From contig NZ_JAIMBY010000001.1 of assembly GCF_026191915.1 (NCBI RefSeq), forward strand, positions 124,001 through 188,000: DNA of 64,000 nucleotides, read 5' to 3'. The DNA comes from Acidiphilium sp. PA. Lineage in GTDB: Bacteria; Pseudomonadota; Alphaproteobacteria; Acetobacterales; Acetobacteraceae. The notes below the pieces were generated by a model. The model did no database searches and was not told the DNA's origin. It saw only the letters and a program-made list of their open reading frames with translations. The translations under genes and the position numbers were made by a program. Position 1 is the stretch's first letter. The number at the start of each line of letters is the position of its first letter. Of this stretch, positions 63,859 through 64,000 are shown piece after piece.

Positions 63859-64000
63859 TCACCGTACGTGGACGGTCCGGGTAATCGTCCGCCCGGTCGC
63901 ATCCATGATCGTGAGCCGATAGAACCCCGGCCCCGGCGGCTGCCATTCGGTGCTGCGCAGCGCCGGGATCGACGCGATCACCCGATCATCGACCATGAAC
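63859..64000 (-). CDS. pbpC: Penicillin-binding protein 1C, C-terminal end (5' part lies outside the window)
   Basis: The minus-strand frame runs off the window at 64000 and ends at TGA 63859-63861. Its 46 residues, ...MVDDRVIASIPALRSTEWQP and PGPGFYRLTIMDATGR, match the BiPBP_C domain that closes PbpC (peptidoglycan glycosyltransferase/transpeptidase) proteins. Only this terminal domain is visible, so the call rests on one short but characteristic motif. Confidence 0.75.
   Translation of the reverse strand, partial: FMVDDRVIASIPALRSTEWQPPGPGFYRLTIMDATGRTITRTVHVR

Noticed and set aside
1-64000. CRISPR arrays, tRNA or rRNA genes and insertion sequences
   Set aside because: No regularly spaced repeats, cloverleaf-like segments, rRNA-like stretches or transposase frames were recognised by eye. 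A tRNA or small-RNA scan was not possible here.

Overview
The window looks like a chromosomal segment near dnaA from a high-GC alphaproteobacterium, most likely an acidophilic member of the Acetobacteraceae (Acidiphilium-like). This is an inference from the dnaA-rpsT pair, the codon bias, the protein styles and the dispersed GCTTCTTTT...AAAAGAAGC palindromes. It was not tested by a database search.

Layout. 1-1689: 5' part of dnaA and rpsT. 1954-14873: a surface-glycan/lipoglycan type cluster with two methyltransferases, a serine-hydrolase-like protein, a DUF4422 protein, a GT61 glycosyltransferase, an orphan acyl carrier protein, a fatty-acyl-AMP-ligase-like enzyme and a three-catalytic-domain glycosyltransferase of about 1,380 residues. 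15217-22364: a Kdp potassium-pump operon with a 27-residue membrane peptide, kdpF, A, B, C and D, but no adjacent kdpE. 22378-23367: a membrane fatty acid desaturase.

23493-35183 is the most interesting part. It holds a group-5-like soluble diiron (propane/MimABCD-type) monooxygenase operon: alpha subunit, reductase, beta subunit, coupling protein, a dedicated GroEL paralogue and a sigma-54 activator. A perfect -24/-12 promoter and two helically phased inverted repeats precede it. Immediately upstream is a second two-gene operon, a WD40-like propeller protein plus a 65-residue protein, with its own perfect sigma-54 promoter lying almost on top of the start codon. A second sigma-54 activator (GAYTGA variant) is divergent from it. 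These genes appear to form one alkane/alkanol-responsive regulon. The WD40 and 65-residue proteins have no role I recognise. A cbpA-cbpM co-chaperone pair follows.

36575-41466: a branched-chain-amino-acid/amide type ABC importer with a LivM-LivG fusion. 41662-47421: a LysE exporter, a PqiABC-type inter-membrane lipid transport operon and a TPR/ATP-grasp protein. 47554-53314: flavin reductase, two small membrane proteins, a DUF3857/transglutaminase protein, pdxA-pdxJ and a proline-rich hypothetical protein. 53363-53498: a large inverted repeat between convergent genes. 53502-64000: an SCP-x-like thiolase, a CheB-CheR-histidine-kinase gene broken by two internal deletions, pgm, a transketolase/PDH-E1-like enzyme behind a perfect CRP-type palindrome, dodecin, a DUF2934 protein, a ferredoxin/flavodoxin-NADP reductase and the 3' end of a penicillin-binding protein 1C gene.

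All coordinates come from reading the sequence. Start sites were moved where ribosome-binding sites or family lengths favoured a different codon.
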